Positions 63,763 through 64,000 of a DNA stretch of 64,000 nucleotides are shown one piece after another. The translations under genes and the position numbers were made by a program. The stretch's first letter is position 1; every line of letters begins with the position of its first letter. Origin of the DNA: Phialocephala subalpina. Lineage: Eukaryota > Ascomycota > Leotiomycetes > Helotiales > Mollisiaceae. The stretch is from NCBI GenBank assembly GCA_900073065.1, contig FJOG01000001.1:2324419-2388418 (forward strand), written 5' to 3'. The notes beneath the pieces were generated by a model, which searched no databases, had not been told where the DNA came from, and saw nothing but the letters and a program-made list of their open reading frames with translations.

Positions 63763-64000
63763 TTACTTTTGAGGTTGAAATTTTTGTGCATTTATGTTTT
63801 GTGGAAATTTTGAAGATTTCCGGAGCGGTGGTCGGCTCAAGATCTTGTTGGGAAGATCGAAAAGGTCATGGATCAGGCACGTGATGCCCCTATCTCGCAA
63901 AAGTGCGATGGTGTTTTGAACATCACTGAGGGTTTTTGTAGAGGACAGACGCGGGTTGAAGGATGAGAGGAGGGAGGTTAGGCTAATCATTAGCAGATTG
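63763..64000 (-). CDS. Possible 3' end of a gene running off the right edge (unrecognised)
   Basis: The minus-strand frame is open from the right edge to a stop at 63763. It reads SDVQNTIALLRDRGITCLIH and then DLFDLPNKI, with plausible codon composition. No motif is recognised. It may be the last exon of a gene outside the window, or chance. Confidence 0.25.
   Translation of the reverse strand, partial: NLLMISLTSLLSSFNPRLSSTKTLSDVQNTIALLRDRGITCLIHDLFDLPNKILSRPPLRKSSKFPQNINAQKFQPQK

Noticed and set aside
1..64000. tRNA, rRNA, CRISPR array or intact transposon
   Set aside because: No B-box-like GGTTCGAATCC context in non-coding DNA, no rRNA blocks, no spaced identical repeats, and no transposase, reverse transcriptase or long terminal repeat were seen on reading. 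A tRNAscan and repeat search would settle this.

Overview
The window comes from the nuclear genome of a filamentous ascomycete (Pezizomycotina). A leotiomycete-like fungus is my best guess, but nothing here fixes the class. The grounds are short introns (47-215 nt, mostly 47-105) with GTAAGT-like donors and CTAAC/CTAAT branch points, broad gene-poor stretches, and a giant leashin (Woronin-body tether) gene, a family confined to fungi with Woronin bodies. I saw no tRNA, rRNA, CRISPR or intact transposon.

Layout, left to right: the 5' end of a V-ATPase subunit f gene (minus, cut by the left edge); a GPI-anchored Cu-only superoxide dismutase-like protein (plus, 3.3-4.2 kb); a TRP/flavin-carrier-like membrane protein (minus, 7.3-9.7 kb, 4 exons); a full-size ABCB multidrug transporter (minus, 12.0-17.1 kb, 17 exons); the leashin-type giant gene (plus, 18.9-38.4 kb, 6466 aa in only two exons); a MYND zinc-finger protein (plus, 39.0-40.0 kb); a Mep1/Mep3-type ammonium transporter (minus, 41.7-43.6 kb, 4 exons); a CRT10-family protein (plus, 48.7-51.4 kb, 7 exons); and a kelch-like single-pass membrane protein (plus, 59.0-61.3 kb, 2 exons). 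The spliced length of every complete gene divides by three, which supports the exon models.

The genes do not form a pathway cluster. They are housekeeping, transport and cell-surface genes, each with its own promoter region. The intervals 43.6-48.7 kb, 51.4-59.0 kb and 61.3-64.0 kb hold no convincing intact gene. They contain diverged repeats and stretches that look like decayed coding sequence.

The leashin-type gene is the outstanding object. It is an almost intronless polyampholyte with about 41 lysine-rich SKKDKK-type units that fall into four consecutive subfamilies. Eight isolated Ala/Gly-rich hydrophobic segments punctuate it, and it ends in a coiled-coil domain. Other points for a second look are a near-perfect 40-bp hairpin filling an intron next to a 19-nt micro-exon in the ABC transporter, a Glu in place of the first twin-His in the ammonium transporter, and an 850-nt ATG-free leader before the kelch-like gene.
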